This document shows positions 41,094 to 50,556 of a stretch of 64,000 bases of DNA, piece after piece (the stretch's first letter is position 1; the number at the start of each line of letters is the position of its first letter). Made by a program: the position numbers and the translations under genes. The stretch comes from Algoriphagus aquaeductus (GTDB lineage Bacteria > Bacteroidota > Bacteroidia > Cytophagales > Cyclobacteriaceae): contig NZ_QKTX01000008.1 of the NCBI RefSeq assembly GCF_003253485.1, positions 76,902 to 140,901 on the forward strand, read 5' to 3'. The notes under the pieces are model-generated. The model was given only the letters and a program-made list of their open reading frames with translations. It did no database searches and had not been told where the DNA came from.

Positions 41094-41819
41094 ATGAACC
41101 AAATTATCAATAAATCAGTACAATTCCGAGATCTAGGCTGCATGGATTATCAGGAGGCTTGGGATTTTCAGGAAAAGATTTTTGCCGAGATCGTGGCTCT
41201 GAAGATCAAAAATCGAAACCTTTCAGCCGATCAACAAGCCCCAACTCCGAATTATCTCCTTTTCGTCGAGCATCCCCATGTCTACACCTTGGGAAAAAGC
41301 GGAAAGCCTGAAAACCTGCTTTTGGATGAAAAGGGCTTGGAAAAACACCATGCTACCTACTACAAAATCAACCGGGGCGGTGATATCACCTACCACGGTC
41401 CGGGCCAGTTGGTCGGCTATCCGATCCTGGACTTGGATAATTTCTTCACCGACATCCACAAATACCTCCGGCTATTGGAGGAGGCTATTATTCTGACTTT
41501 GGCAGATTATGGAATTGAGGCAGGAAGAATCGATGGACTGACCGGGGTGTGGCTGGATCATGTGGAACAAAAAAATCCACGAAAAATCTGCGCCATGGGT
41601 GTCAAATCCAGCCGATGGGTGACCATGCATGGATTTGCCTTTAATCTGAATGCCGACCTCTCCTACTTTGGACACATCATCCCCTGCGGCATCGATGACA
41701 AGGCCGTGACTTCTCTTCATCTGGAATTGGGCATACCTGTGGATGAAACCGAAGCCAAAAACAAGGTCAAAAAGCACTTGGTTGACCTTTTTGAAATGAA
41801 CCTGATCGAAGTAAAATAG
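41094..41819 (+). CDS. lipB: Lipoyl(octanoyl) transferase LipB
   Basis: 241 aa. Family blocks FVEHPHVYTLGKSG, INRGGDITYHGPGQLVGYPI and GLTGVWL are present. Catalytic Lys is in ICAMGVKSSRW and catalytic Cys in GHIIPCGIDDKAVTSL. It moves octanoate from acyl carrier protein to the lipoyl domains of 2-oxoacid dehydrogenases, in the cytoplasm. The start at 41094 gives a short N-terminal extension before the usual RDLG..DYQEAW. The lipoyl synthase gene is not in the window. Confidence 0.93.
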   Translation: MNQIINKSVQFRDLGCMDYQEAWDFQEKIFAEIVALKIKNRNLSADQQAPTPNYLLFVEHPHVYTLGKSGKPENLLLDEKGLEKHHATYYKINRGGDITYHGPGQLVGYPILDLDNFFTDIHKYLRLLEEAIILTLADYGIEAGRIDGLTGVWLDHVEQKNPRKICAMGVKSSRWVTMHGFAFNLNADLSYFGHIIPCGIDDKAVTSLHLELGIPVDETEAKNKVKKHLVDLFEMNLIEVK

Positions 41820-41881
41820 ATCTTAATACTAAATCCCTTTAAATTCTAGTTTTGGAGATTGAGGTCCAAATCAAGGCAACT

Positions 41882-41909
41882 CCCCCTTGTCAAGGGGGCA
41901 GGGGGGATT
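41882..41909. repeat. C/G-rich hairpin repeat after lipB
   Basis: CCCCCTTG and CAAGGGGG (41882-41889 with 41891-41898), followed by CAGGGGGGATTTAAAAAG. Sequences of this form recur as dispersed intergenic repeats in many bacterial genomes. It may also stop transcription, but there is no T run on the plus strand. Confidence 0.5.
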
Positions 41910-41960
41910 TAAAAAGTTTAATTCGAGAAATAAACAGCTCCTAAATACTCAAATAGGAAA

Positions 41961-42362
41961 ATGAAAAAAGACATCGACTTCTCACCCGTCACAGGAGTAA
42001 AACTAGCCATAGCAAAAGAAGAAAAACCCACCGGTGCTGAATGGGGCGTCTTTATCATCAATCTCAATCTCATCGAACTAAGCAACGTGATGATCACATC
42101 CAAAGGCTATGGGATTTTGGACGGGGAAAAAAAACAAACCTCCACCCTACGACATATGATTGAGGAGCTTGGGTCGCAATCCGTTGCCAAAGTCGAACCC
42201 ATCGATCCATCTGTCTTTGCGCTTACCAATGAATACTGGGTCAGCTATTACATTCTGGATCAGATTTTTGACAAAAAGTTTATCTTTACTCCTGGCAGTT
42301 TTGATCCTGTCAACCTCCGGATGATCCCGGAATTGGGATTGGAAGGCATCCTTCACAGTTAA
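41961..42362 (+). CDS. Conserved-looking protein of unknown function
   Basis: 133 aa, no signal or membrane span. It starts KKDIDFSPVTGVKLAIAKEE and contains WGVFIINLNLIELSNVMITS, with alternating strands and one helix. I do not recognise a domain. The gene is 12 bp upstream of the exonuclease gene at 42375 and likely shares its transcript, so a link to nucleic-acid metabolism is possible but unproven. Confidence 0.6.
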   Translation: MKKDIDFSPVTGVKLAIAKEEKPTGAEWGVFIINLNLIELSNVMITSKGYGILDGEKKQTSTLRHMIEELGSQSVAKVEPIDPSVFALTNEYWVSYYILDQIFDKKFIFTPGSFDPVNLRMIPELGLEGILHS

Positions 42363-42374
42363 TCTTTCCTCACT

Positions 42375-43124
42375 ATGGCAGATTTTTTAGACCAATTGAG
42401 CGACATTCTTTTTTTGGATATTGAGACGGCTTCGCAAACCGAGCACTTCGAGGACCTCGATCCACGCCTTCAGCCCGAATGGCTCAAGAAAGAAAAGCTG
42501 ATACGCACCGAAAACCCCAATCCGGAGCCTGGTTCCCTGTATTTTGACCGAGCAGGAATCCATGCCGAATTTGGGCAGGTCATCTGTGTGGGTGTGGGCT
42601 TTTTTCAGACCAAAAAGAAAGAGAAAAAGCTCTATTTCCGATCTAAGGTTTTTGCGCATGAGGAAGAAAGGGAACTTTTACTGGAGTTTAAAGGCTTGTT
42701 AGAGAAGAAAAAATGGATCCTCTGCGCGCACAACGGCAAGGAATTTGACTTTCCCTACCTCTGCCGACGCATGCTGATCAACGGGATTTCCCTTCCCGAG
42801 CCGCTACACATCGCCGGCAAAAAGCCTTGGGAAGTAAGGCATTTGGACACGATGGAGCTTTGGCGTTTTGGTGACTACAAATATTACACGCGATTGGAGC
42901 TCTTGGCGGGTGTTTTTGGAATTCCCACCTCCAAAGAATCCATCGATGGCAGCGAGGTCAATGCTACTTTTTACAAAGAAAAAGACCTCGAAAAAATCAA
43001 AAAATACTGTCAACGTGATGTGGAAGTAACCGCCCGAATCTATATGGCCATGCATCCGCAACTTGACGAAATGGAAATTGAAATAGTTTCCGCAGAAGAT
43101 TCAAAAAAAGATCACAAGGATTGA
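42375..43124 (+). CDS. 3'-5' exonuclease, PolB-like (DnaQ/RNase H fold)
   Basis: 249 aa. DEDD-type motifs: LFLDIETASQ (Exo I, Asp and Glu), CAHNGKEFDFPYLCRRM (Exo II, Asp) and KKYCQRDVEVTARIYM (Exo III, Asp). The family is the predicted PolB-related 3'-5' exonuclease found as a stand-alone protein in Bacteroidota. It probably trims single-stranded DNA or RNA ends. The RNase R gene follows by 49 bp on the same strand. Confidence 0.85.
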   Translation: MADFLDQLSDILFLDIETASQTEHFEDLDPRLQPEWLKKEKLIRTENPNPEPGSLYFDRAGIHAEFGQVICVGVGFFQTKKKEKKLYFRSKVFAHEEERELLLEFKGLLEKKKWILCAHNGKEFDFPYLCRRMLINGISLPEPLHIAGKKPWEVRHLDTMELWRFGDYKYYTRLELLAGVFGIPTSKESIDGSEVNATFYKEKDLEKIKKYCQRDVEVTARIYMAMHPQLDEMEIEIVSAEDSKKDHKD

Positions 43125-43173
43125 TGCCGTTGAGCATCCAATTCTTTTTACCTTAAGAAAAAATACACCCCTC

Positions 43174-45381
43174 ATGGGAAGAAAATCAGACAGAAAACAT
43201 TCAAAAAAAAATAAAGGGGGCTATTCCGGTGGAAATGATTCCGCCTCACTGGCCCGACGAATCCTTCAATTTTTAGACTCTAATTTTGGCCAGGAATACA
43301 ACGCCAAGCAGATCATCAAGCAGCTCGATATCCGGGACGCACTCAACAAAGGCGGAGTCGAACCGGTACTTTACCAACTGGTAGATGCCGGAAAAGTCTC
43401 CCGCAATGCAAGAAATTATTTTTCGTCCACCAAGGATCCTGACTTCATCACCGGAACGGTTGATTTTGTCAATCCACGTTTTGCTTTCATTGTCCCAGAT
43501 GATAAGGAAGCCGTAGATGGAGATATTTTGATCAAAGAGGCCGACCTCAAGCAGGCCCTCGATGGAGACAAAGTCCGGGTGATGGTATTTCCTGTAAAAG
43601 GGAAAACCGGTCGTACCGAAGGCCGCGTGCTCGAGATCTTGGAGCGCAGCCGGGATGAATTTGTGGGTCGGGTTGAAATCTCCCCGCGATTTGCGTTTGT
43701 GGTGCCTGATTTCAAAAAGATGCACAAGGACATTTTTGTCCATCGCGGTGATTTGATGGGGGCCGAGCACAATGAAAAAGTCATTGTCAAGCTGACCGAA
43801 TGGAGAGAGGATGACAAAAATCCTACAGGAAAAGTCATTCGTGTACTTGGCAAGGCCGGTTTGCACGAGGTGGAAATCCATTCCATCATGGCCGAATTCG
43901 GATTGCCTTTCGAATATCCCAAAGAGGCCGACGAAGAAGCGAATGCCATTCCCGAAAAGATCTCTGCCAAGGAAATCAAGGCCCGAAAAGACTTTCGCGA
44001 CGTACTTACCTTCACGATTGACCCAGTCGATGCCAAGGACTTTGACGATGCGATTTCCTATCGGGAACTTGAAAATGGCAACCTGGAGATTGGTGTCCAT
44101 ATCGCCGATGTGACCCATTATGTGAAGCCTAAAACAGCTTTGGAGAAGGAAGCTTTCAATCGAGCCACCTCAGTTTATCTGGTCGACCGCACCATCCCTA
44201 TGCTACCCGAGCGACTCAGCAACGGGCTTTGCTCCCTTCGTCCCAACGAGGACAAGTTGACTTTTGCTTGTGTGTTTGAGATGGACCGAAATGCCAAAGT
44301 GGTCAATCACTGGATCGGCCGGACCATCATTCATTCCAATCGACGCTATGCCTATGAGGAAGCTCAGGAGTGCATCGATACCCAATCGGGAGATTATTTC
44401 CAGGAGTTGACTTTGCTCAATGAGCTGGCTAAAAAGATCCGGAAGCAGCGATTTGACAAAGGAGCGGTCAACTTTGAGACCGTCGAGGTGAAGTTTAAGC
44501 TGGATGAAAAAGGAACGCCACTTGGGCTATTTGTCAAAGAGCGGAAAGACATCCACAAGCTCATCGAGGAGTTTATGCTCTTGGCTAATAAGTATGTAGC
44601 TGAATTTATTTACAAGAAAAATAACGGCACGGACACCTTTGTCTATCGAACACACGACAGCCCGGATTTGGACCGGTTGGAGACATTTTCAGGTTTTGCA
44701 AAGCGATTTGGCCATCAAATGGACGTGACCAACGTGCAGAAAATCTCTGCCGCACTTAATAAACTCATGGATGAGATTCAGGGCAAACCCGAGCAAAATG
44801 TCCTCGAGCAACTCGCCATTCGAAGCATGGCCAAAGCCAAATACACTACCGAGCCCAAAGGTCACTTTGGCTTGGCTTTTCCACACTATACCCACTTCAC
44901 CTCTCCTATCCGCCGATACCCCGATATGATGGTGCATCGACTGCTGGAGCATTACCTGGAGGGAGGCAAATCTCCTGAAGCAGAATCCTGGGAGCAGAAA
45001 TGTGTGCATTCCTCCGAGCGGGAAAAGCGTGCCGCAGACGCCGAGCGCGCCTCCATCAAATACAAGCAGGTCGAGTACATGTCCCTTGCCGAACAGAAGG
45101 ATTACGAGGGTATCGTCAGCGGCGTGACCGAGTGGGGAGTCTTCGTCGAGATCACTGAAACGAAGTGCGAAGGCATGATTCGGGTGCAGGATATGGACGA
45201 CGATTACTATGAATTTGACGAAAGAAACATGCGTCTGATTGGGACGAGAAGTAAAAAAATGATCACTTTGGGTGACAAAGTAATGGTCAGAGTGGTTAAC
45301 ACCGATATCGACCGTCGAACCATCGATTTGGAATTTGCAGAAAATGACAGAAAAAAGTCTCGCCCACGCGCTTTTAACTAA
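43174..45381 (+). CDS. rnr: Ribonuclease R
   Basis: 735 aa. A Lys-rich N-terminus (RKSDRKHSKKNKGGY) precedes the helix-turn-helix-like and two cold-shock domains, then the RNB catalytic domain with TIDPVDAKDFDDAISY (the Asp residues bind magnesium), LPERLSNGLCSLRPNEDKL and FGLAFPHYTHFTSPIRRYPD. A C-terminal S1 domain follows (about 645-725, DYEGIVSGVTEWGVFVEI). It degrades structured RNA 3' to 5'. The final 38 bp overlap the start of the prenyl synthase gene, so the two are likely co-translated. Confidence 0.95.
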   Translation: MGRKSDRKHSKKNKGGYSGGNDSASLARRILQFLDSNFGQEYNAKQIIKQLDIRDALNKGGVEPVLYQLVDAGKVSRNARNYFSSTKDPDFITGTVDFVNPRFAFIVPDDKEAVDGDILIKEADLKQALDGDKVRVMVFPVKGKTGRTEGRVLEILERSRDEFVGRVEISPRFAFVVPDFKKMHKDIFVHRGDLMGAEHNEKVIVKLTEWREDDKNPTGKVIRVLGKAGLHEVEIHSIMAEFGLPFEYPKEADEEANAIPEKISAKEIKARKDFRDVLTFTIDPVDAKDFDDAISYRELENGNLEIGVHIADVTHYVKPKTALEKEAFNRATSVYLVDRTIPMLPERLSNGLCSLRPNEDKLTFACVFEMDRNAKVVNHWIGRTIIHSNRRYAYEEAQECIDTQSGDYFQELTLLNELAKKIRKQRFDKGAVNFETVEVKFKLDEKGTPLGLFVKERKDIHKLIEEFMLLANKYVAEFIYKKNNGTDTFVYRTHDSPDLDRLETFSGFAKRFGHQMDVTNVQKISAALNKLMDEIQGKPEQNVLEQLAIRSMAKAKYTTEPKGHFGLAFPHYTHFTSPIRRYPDMMVHRLLEHYLEGGKSPEAESWEQKCVHSSEREKRAADAERASIKYKQVEYMSLAEQKDYEGIVSGVTEWGVFVEITETKCEGMIRVQDMDDDYYEFDERNMRLIGTRSKKMITLGDKVMVRVVNTDIDRRTIDLEFAENDRKKSRPRAFN

Positions 45382-46330
45382 GCTGGAACAACACATCACC
45401 ACCCACTCTTTCGGAGAATCACCCACCGAACTTTACGAACCCATCACCTACATCATGAGCCTCGGAGGCAAGCGGATCCGTCCGCTGCTTTCGCTTTTGG
45501 CGTATGGGATCTATGGGAAAAATCCCGAGGAAATCCTGTCTCAGGCGGCGGCAGTGGAGGTCTTTCACAATTTTACCCTGATGCATGACGACATCATGGA
45601 CAATGCTCCGCTGCGTAGAGGAAAGGCTACGGTTCATGAAAAGTGGAATGCCAATATCGCCATTCTCTCCGGAGATGTGATGCTCGTGAGAGCCTATGAT
45701 TTGCTATTGGGTACAGATCCAAAGTTGCTAACTGAGGTGATCCGCCTGTTCAATAAGACAGCGGCCGAAGTCTGTGAAGGGCAGCAGTTTGACATGAACT
45801 TTGAGGCCTACGAGACCGTCCACGAAGACGAATACATCAATATGATCCGTCTCAAAACAGCCGTGTTGTTGGGTTTTGCTCTTCAGCTCGGAGCAGTTTT
45901 GGCTGGGGCTGAAAAGGAAGATGAGCAGAAGCTGTATGAGTTTGGCGTGAATATCGGTGTGGGATTCCAGCTGAAAGACGACCTCCTCGATGTCTATGCC
46001 GATCAGGCCAAATTTGGCAAGCAGGTAGGCGGAGATATCATTTCCAATAAGAAGACCTTCCTCTTGATCAAGGCCTTGGAACTGGCCCAAGGGGAAGATT
46101 TGGCAGCATTGAATTATTGGCTTTCGCTGAAGGAATTTGACAAAGTCGAAAAGGTAAATGCCGTAAAGGCAATCTATGAAAAACTCGGCATCCGCAGCCT
46201 AACCGAAGCCAAGATGCAATCCTATTTTGATGCGGGCTTCAGCCAATTTGATGGCCTTCACTTCCAAAATGAGGAATATTATCAGGCACTTTATGCCATC
46301 ACCCAAGACCTGATTCACCGGGAGAAATAA
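45344..46330 (+). CDS. Polyprenyl diphosphate synthase (trans-isoprenyl family)
   Basis: About 328 aa from the ATG at 45344; an in-frame TTG lies at 45335. The first Asp-rich motif is DDIMD (in LMHDDIMDNAPLRRG) and the second is DDLLD (in FQLKDDLLDVYAD), with GGKRIRPLL and KTAVLLGFAL between and around them. It extends isoprenoid chains from IPP and allylic diphosphates, probably for the menaquinone side chain or undecaprenyl-type lipid; chain length cannot be told by eye. It overlaps rnr by 38 bp and is 3 bp from the rhomboid gene. Confidence 0.9.
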   Translation: MTEKSLAHALLTKLEQHITTHSFGESPTELYEPITYIMSLGGKRIRPLLSLLAYGIYGKNPEEILSQAAAVEVFHNFTLMHDDIMDNAPLRRGKATVHEKWNANIAILSGDVMLVRAYDLLLGTDPKLLTEVIRLFNKTAAEVCEGQQFDMNFEAYETVHEDEYINMIRLKTAVLLGFALQLGAVLAGAEKEDEQKLYEFGVNIGVGFQLKDDLLDVYADQAKFGKQVGGDIISNKKTFLLIKALELAQGEDLAALNYWLSLKEFDKVEKVNAVKAIYEKLGIRSLTEAKMQSYFDAGFSQFDGLHFQNEEYYQALYAITQDLIHREK

Positions 46331-46333
46331 GCC

Positions 46334-46963
46334 ATGGAATTATCGCTGACCGTCATCCTTATCGCGATCACTGCGATCACGAGTATTTTGGCCTTCAATC
46401 GACCAGAAATGATGGATCGATGGATGTTTATGCCCTATCGGATCAAGCATCGGAATCAATGGGATCGGTTTGTCCTATCGGGATTTATCCACAAGGACTA
46501 CATGCACTTACTTTTCAACATGTTCACCTTTTACTTCTTTGGTGGCGTGGTGGAATTGTTTCTGAGATACAAATTTGGAGTGGGTTTAGGAGGAATTTTG
46601 TTTGTGTTATTCTACATTTTAGGGATAGTCATATCAGATTTGCCCACTTATAAAAAGCATCAGGAAGACAGCTACTATCGCGCTTTGGGAGCTTCGGGAG
46701 GTACGGCCGCAACAGTTTTTGCAAGTATAATTTTGATGCCACTTTCAGACATTTGCTTCTTTGGAATCATCTGTTTACCGGGATTTATCCTTGGAGTTCT
46801 TTTCTTGATTTACTCTTATGTCAAGGGAAAACAAGGCGGGGACAACATCAATCATGACGCGCACTTGTACGGAGCGATTTTTGGGATTGCCTTTATTTTG
46901 ATCATTTCTCCCTCGAGTGCAGGGATGTTTTTGGAGCAGATTAAGGGGTTTAGGTTGTTTTAG
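46334..46963 (+). CDS. Rhomboid family intramembrane serine protease
   Basis: 209 aa with six likely spans. The catalytic Ser121 is in ALGASGGTAA and the catalytic His177 in NHDAHLYGAIFG. The HLLFNMFTFYFFGGVVE helix matches the conserved first-spans region. It cleaves membrane-spanning substrates inside the inner membrane; substrates are unknown here. It is the last gene of the run that begins with the 41961 gene. Confidence 0.88.
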   Translation: MELSLTVILIAITAITSILAFNRPEMMDRWMFMPYRIKHRNQWDRFVLSGFIHKDYMHLLFNMFTFYFFGGVVELFLRYKFGVGLGGILFVLFYILGIVISDLPTYKKHQEDSYYRALGASGGTAATVFASIILMPLSDICFFGIICLPGFILGVLFLIYSYVKGKQGGDNINHDAHLYGAIFGIAFILIISPSSAGMFLEQIKGFRLF

Positions 46964-46975
46964 AAAACAAAGACT

Positions 46976-46998
46976 TGGTAGGTTTTCAAAACCTACCA
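46976..46998 (+). terminator. Hairpin after the rhomboid gene
   Basis: TGGTAGGTTTT and AAAACCTACCA pair around a single C (effective loop of 5 or more). There is no T run on the plus strand, so termination strength is uncertain. Confidence 0.45.
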
Positions 46999-47004
46999 GG
47001 CCTT

Positions 47005-47041
47005 ATCAAAAAAAGGCCACCAGATCACTCCGGAGGCCTTT
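47005..47041 (-). terminator. Terminator of the BNR-propeller gene
   Basis: Stem AAAGGCC/GGCCTTT (47012-47018 with 47035-47041), followed on the minus strand by a run of T. It lies 4 bp after the stop codon. Confidence 0.8.
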
Positions 47042-47045
47042 CGCA

Positions 47046-50000
47046 TTACTTCTTGATTTCCAACTTGGTTTTCATTTCCTCGATATTGAGCAGTCGGGAA
47101 ATCTGCTCTCGCTCCAGTTTGTGGAATCGAGCGAGCTGCACATCGATTTGCTCAGTCAGCTCTTTTCTTACTGCCTCAGATTGATCGGTGGGCTTGTAAT
47201 CTCCATTACCGACCACACTGCTCAAGTGAGCGAGTTTGTTGTTTAGACGTATCGGATAGTTAAGTGGATCCTGACCGCTTCGATTTTTGGTCTGATAGAG
47301 CGTCTCCTCAATCTCCTGCATTTCGGCTTTGATGGCTTCGAGATTGTCAGGTTTGGTAGAAAGTGAATCCAACTCGGATCGATACACCCGAATCATCTTG
47401 ATAGCCTGATGGGTTTCGGTGATTTTATCCCGCACGGCCAAAAGGAAAGTGTATTGCTCCTCCAATTCAGCCTGCGTGGATTCGTAACGAGGATCTGCCA
47501 AGACTTTAAAGCTTTGTTCCTGCGCTTGGCCATCCACCGTCATTTTCACTTTGTAGGTTCCCGGAACTACTTTAGGTCCACGTAGGTTGGCTGCCCACAT
47601 GATGAGTCCGTCGAAGCCTTCGGCATTTTCTGCCCTTAGGTTCCAATTGAATTCACCCGCCCCTTCTTTGACTTTCAGAGTATCCCCATTCACCCCCTTG
47701 GAAGAGAACCATCGGATACGCTCATTTTTCTCATTGAAGAATTCGATTTTCAATTCCTCCTTGGGCTTTTCCTTTAGGAAATAATAGACTAGAACGCCAC
47801 CCGGACGGTTGGAACCATTGGTCAGGCTGTTTCGCTTAACGCCATCGATTCGGTATGAATCCTGTGGCTTGTAGAGATGGAAGGCCTTATTTGCAATTCC
47901 CTGCTCAGCCTGATGGAGTACAGTCAGATCATCAATGATCCAGAACGAACGGCCCTGAGTCGCAGCGATGAGGTTATTTTCCTTGATCGTCAGATCAGTG
48001 ATCGGCACAATCGGAAGATTCAACTGAAGCGAATGCCAACTTGCCCCATCATCTTTGGAATAATACATGCCTGTTTCCGTTCCTGCATAGAGCATACCCT
48101 TTTTCGCAGGATCAGCTCGCACCACACGGGTAAAGTGCTCCGCATCGATACCTGAAACGATCTTGGTCCAGGTTTTTCCATAATCCTTGGTCTTGTAGAG
48201 GTAAGGGGCATAGTTACCGCTCTTGTAGCCGGTCGCTGCAAAATACGCCTCCCCAGCCTCAAATGGACTGGCCTCGATCGAATTGATCTGCAGCCACTCC
48301 GGCATTTCTTTCGGAGTCACGTTCTGCCAGGTTTTTCCATTATCCACAGTCACATGCACCAATCCGTCATCCGAACCCGCCCAGATGATTCCTTGCTTTA
48401 CAGGAGACTCCGCTGCAGTAAAGATGGTTGCATAATATTCCACCGAAGTATTGTCCTTGGTAATCGGACCACCTGAAGGACCAAGTTTACTCTTGTCATT
48501 TCGAGTCAGGTCAGGAGAAAAGACCTCCCAGCTTTGGCCTTCATTCGTCGAGCGGTGAAACTGATTACTGGTCGTGTAAAGCAGCTTTGGGTTATGTGGG
48601 GAAAAGAAAATCGGGAAGTTCCACTGGAACCGGTACTTCATGCCCTCAGCCCCATGGCCCATCGGATTGTCAGGCCATACATTGACGGTACGGGAAGTTC
48701 CGTTGCGGTGATTTTCCCGGGTCAAGAGGCCACCATACGAACCGCCATACACGATGTCATTATCCAAAGGATCCGGAGCAATCCAGCCGGATTCACCACC
48801 TGCTGTAGGCTCCCAATCGGCCTCGGTAATCGCTCCACCGTCATTGCGGTGACGGATTCGGACCGTAGAATTATCCTGCTGCGCCCCATAGATCCGGTAA
48901 GGGAAACTATTGTCCGTAGTCACTCGATAAAACTGAGAGGTTGGCTGATTCATATAAGTGGACCAAGTCGCCCCACCATCTTCGGAAACTTGCGCTCCCC
49001 CGTCATCCGCAATGATCATTCGCTGATTGTTGGCAGGATCGATCCAGAGGTCATGGTGATCTCCATGGGGAGCTTCGAAGTTTTTAAAGGTCTTTCCACC
49101 ATCGGTAGACTTGTGGTAATCCACGTTGAGCACATAGAGGGTTTCCTCGTCTTGGGTATCTGCATAGATTCGGGAATAGTACCAAGCCCGCTGACGCAGG
49201 TTTCGGTCTTCATTCACACGCTCCCAGATTTGTCCTGCATCTTTGGAGGTAAATACACCACCGTTGTCATTCTCGATAATGGCGTAAAGGCGGTTGGAGT
49301 TTTTCGGAGAAACCGCAATTCCCATGATGCCAAGAAGGCCTTTGGGGAATGTTTCTTTAGCTGAAAGCTCATCCCAGGTTTTGCCCCCATCGGTGGATTT
49401 AAACATCTTGGAACCGGGACCACCGCTTTCCAAGCTATAAGGAGTGCGTTTCAATTCCCAAGTGGTCGCATAGATCACTTCGGGATTATTGGGATCCAAA
49501 ATCAGATCTACCGCGCCGGAAACGTCATTTACGAACAGAATTTTTTGCCATGTAGCCCCGCCGTCGGTGGTCTTGAAAACGCCACGGGTCGAATCAGGCT
49601 TGAAAATATCGCCTAGCACTGCGGCATAGACCACGTTGGGATTGGTTGGGTGGATGCGAAGACGGGAAACGAAGCGGCTTTTGTCTAGACCAGCCTGAGA
49701 CCAGGTTTTACCTGAATCTATGCTTTTCCAGATCCCATAACCAAAAGACACATTGCCTCGAACGGTTTTCTCACCACCACCGGCATAGACGACGGAAGTA
49801 TCACTTTCTGCTACTGCCACAGCTCCCATGGAGCCTCCAAAAAAGCCGTCAGAGACAGATTTCCAGGTTTGGCCGGCATTGGTGGTTTTCCAGATTCCTC
49901 CGCCTGTGGAAGCGAAATAGTAGGCTTTGTCACTTCCCTTGACGCCTGTGACTCCGTCAGCCCTACCACCTCGGAAAGGGCCAATGAGTCGCCATTGTAT

Positions 50001-50108
50001 GGCATCGTAAATTTTGGGACCGGGGACTTGCTGAGCAAAAAGCGTATTGCCCAAGAGCAGCAAAATCAGGAGAAGTCCTGACCAGGCTGATTTGAAAGGA
50101 GTGTACAT
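47046..50108 (-). CDS. Large BNR/VPS10-like beta-propeller exported protein
   Basis: 1020 aa with a signal peptide (about 1-25). Residues about 30-760 hold many BNR/sortilin-type repeats (GGIWKTTNAGQTWKSVSDG, KSIDSGKTWSQAG, FKTTDGGATWQK, KSTDGGKTWDEL). Each has the S/T-x-D-x-G-x-T-W signature. The C-terminal 250 residues form a strand-rich region and a helical coil (about 890-1020, rich in Glu, Leu and Gln). The family is common in Bacteroidota and often called a WD40/YVTN/BNR-like or sortilin-like hydrolase; activity is unproven. No SusCD pair or peptidase motif is seen. Transcribed alone. Confidence 0.8.
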   Translation of the reverse strand: MYTPFKSAWSGLLLILLLLGNTLFAQQVPGPKIYDAIQWRLIGPFRGGRADGVTGVKGSDKAYYFASTGGGIWKTTNAGQTWKSVSDGFFGGSMGAVAVAESDTSVVYAGGGEKTVRGNVSFGYGIWKSIDSGKTWSQAGLDKSRFVSRLRIHPTNPNVVYAAVLGDIFKPDSTRGVFKTTDGGATWQKILFVNDVSGAVDLILDPNNPEVIYATTWELKRTPYSLESGGPGSKMFKSTDGGKTWDELSAKETFPKGLLGIMGIAVSPKNSNRLYAIIENDNGGVFTSKDAGQIWERVNEDRNLRQRAWYYSRIYADTQDEETLYVLNVDYHKSTDGGKTFKNFEAPHGDHHDLWIDPANNQRMIIADDGGAQVSEDGGATWSTYMNQPTSQFYRVTTDNSFPYRIYGAQQDNSTVRIRHRNDGGAITEADWEPTAGGESGWIAPDPLDNDIVYGGSYGGLLTRENHRNGTSRTVNVWPDNPMGHGAEGMKYRFQWNFPIFFSPHNPKLLYTTSNQFHRSTNEGQSWEVFSPDLTRNDKSKLGPSGGPITKDNTSVEYYATIFTAAESPVKQGIIWAGSDDGLVHVTVDNGKTWQNVTPKEMPEWLQINSIEASPFEAGEAYFAATGYKSGNYAPYLYKTKDYGKTWTKIVSGIDAEHFTRVVRADPAKKGMLYAGTETGMYYSKDDGASWHSLQLNLPIVPITDLTIKENNLIAATQGRSFWIIDDLTVLHQAEQGIANKAFHLYKPQDSYRIDGVKRNSLTNGSNRPGGVLVYYFLKEKPKEELKIEFFNEKNERIRWFSSKGVNGDTLKVKEGAGEFNWNLRAENAEGFDGLIMWAANLRGPKVVPGTYKVKMTVDGQAQEQSFKVLADPRYESTQAELEEQYTFLLAVRDKITETHQAIKMIRVYRSELDSLSTKPDNLEAIKAEMQEIEETLYQTKNRSGQDPLNYPIRLNNKLAHLSSVVGNGDYKPTDQSEAVRKELTEQIDVQLARFHKLEREQISRLLNIEEMKTKLEIKK

Positions 50109-50210
50109 GTAAGGTCTTGTTGATTGGAATTCAAATTAAAAAATAGCTGATTGATCCAGATATTTATTCAAAAAATTGATAAAGGGCAGAGAAGAATGAG
50201 GTAGAGGCAA

Positions 50211-50238
50211 AAAAAAACCTCTTCTGTGGAAGAGGTTT
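50211..50238 (-). terminator. Terminator of the rplU-rpmA operon
   Basis: AAACCTCTTC and GAAGAGGTTT pair around TGTG (50215-50238), with a run of T after it on the minus strand. It lies 22 bp past the rpmA stop. Confidence 0.9.
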
Positions 50239-50259
50239 ATGTTTTTTTGTAAGTAGTAC

Positions 50260-50520
50260 TTAAGCCTGAGAAGGAACGATGTGAACGTAAGATCTACCGT
50301 CAGCTTTGGTTTTGAAAGCAACCACTCCGTCTGTCAAAGCAAACAAAGTATGATCTTTTCCAACACCCACATTAAGACCTGGGTGATGCTTGGTGCCTCT
50401 TTGTCTCACAATGATGTTACCGGCGATTACTGCTTCACCGCCAAATTTCTTCACACCCAATCTTTTGGAATGTGACTCACGACCGTTTTTGGAACTACCT
50501 ACACCTTTTTTGTGTGCCAT
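50260..50520 (-). CDS. rpmA: 50S ribosomal protein L27
   Basis: 86 aa, full length. [20 protein letters not shown] at the start and [20 protein letters not shown] in the middle are the normal L27 sequence. L27 reaches toward the peptidyl-transferase centre. There is no N-terminal extension, so no Prp-type processing. It follows rplU by 36 bp. Confidence 0.98.
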   Translation of the reverse strand: MAHKKGVGSSKNGRESHSKRLGVKKFGGEAVIAGNIIVRQRGTKHHPGLNVGVGKDHTLFALTDGVVAFKTKADGRSYVHIVPSQA

Positions 50521-50556
50521 GGTTTTATTCGTTTATGATCTCCTTGAGGGAAAATC

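Noticed and set aside
43273..44118. 281-codon frame on the minus strand
   Set aside because: Antisense to rnr, with no domain or start context.
44689..45426. 245-codon frame on the minus strand
   Set aside because: Antisense to the end of rnr and the start of the prenyl synthase gene; no recognisable motif.
48534..49364. 276-codon frame on the plus strand
   Set aside because: Antisense to the BNR-propeller gene; the long frame follows from repeat codon bias.
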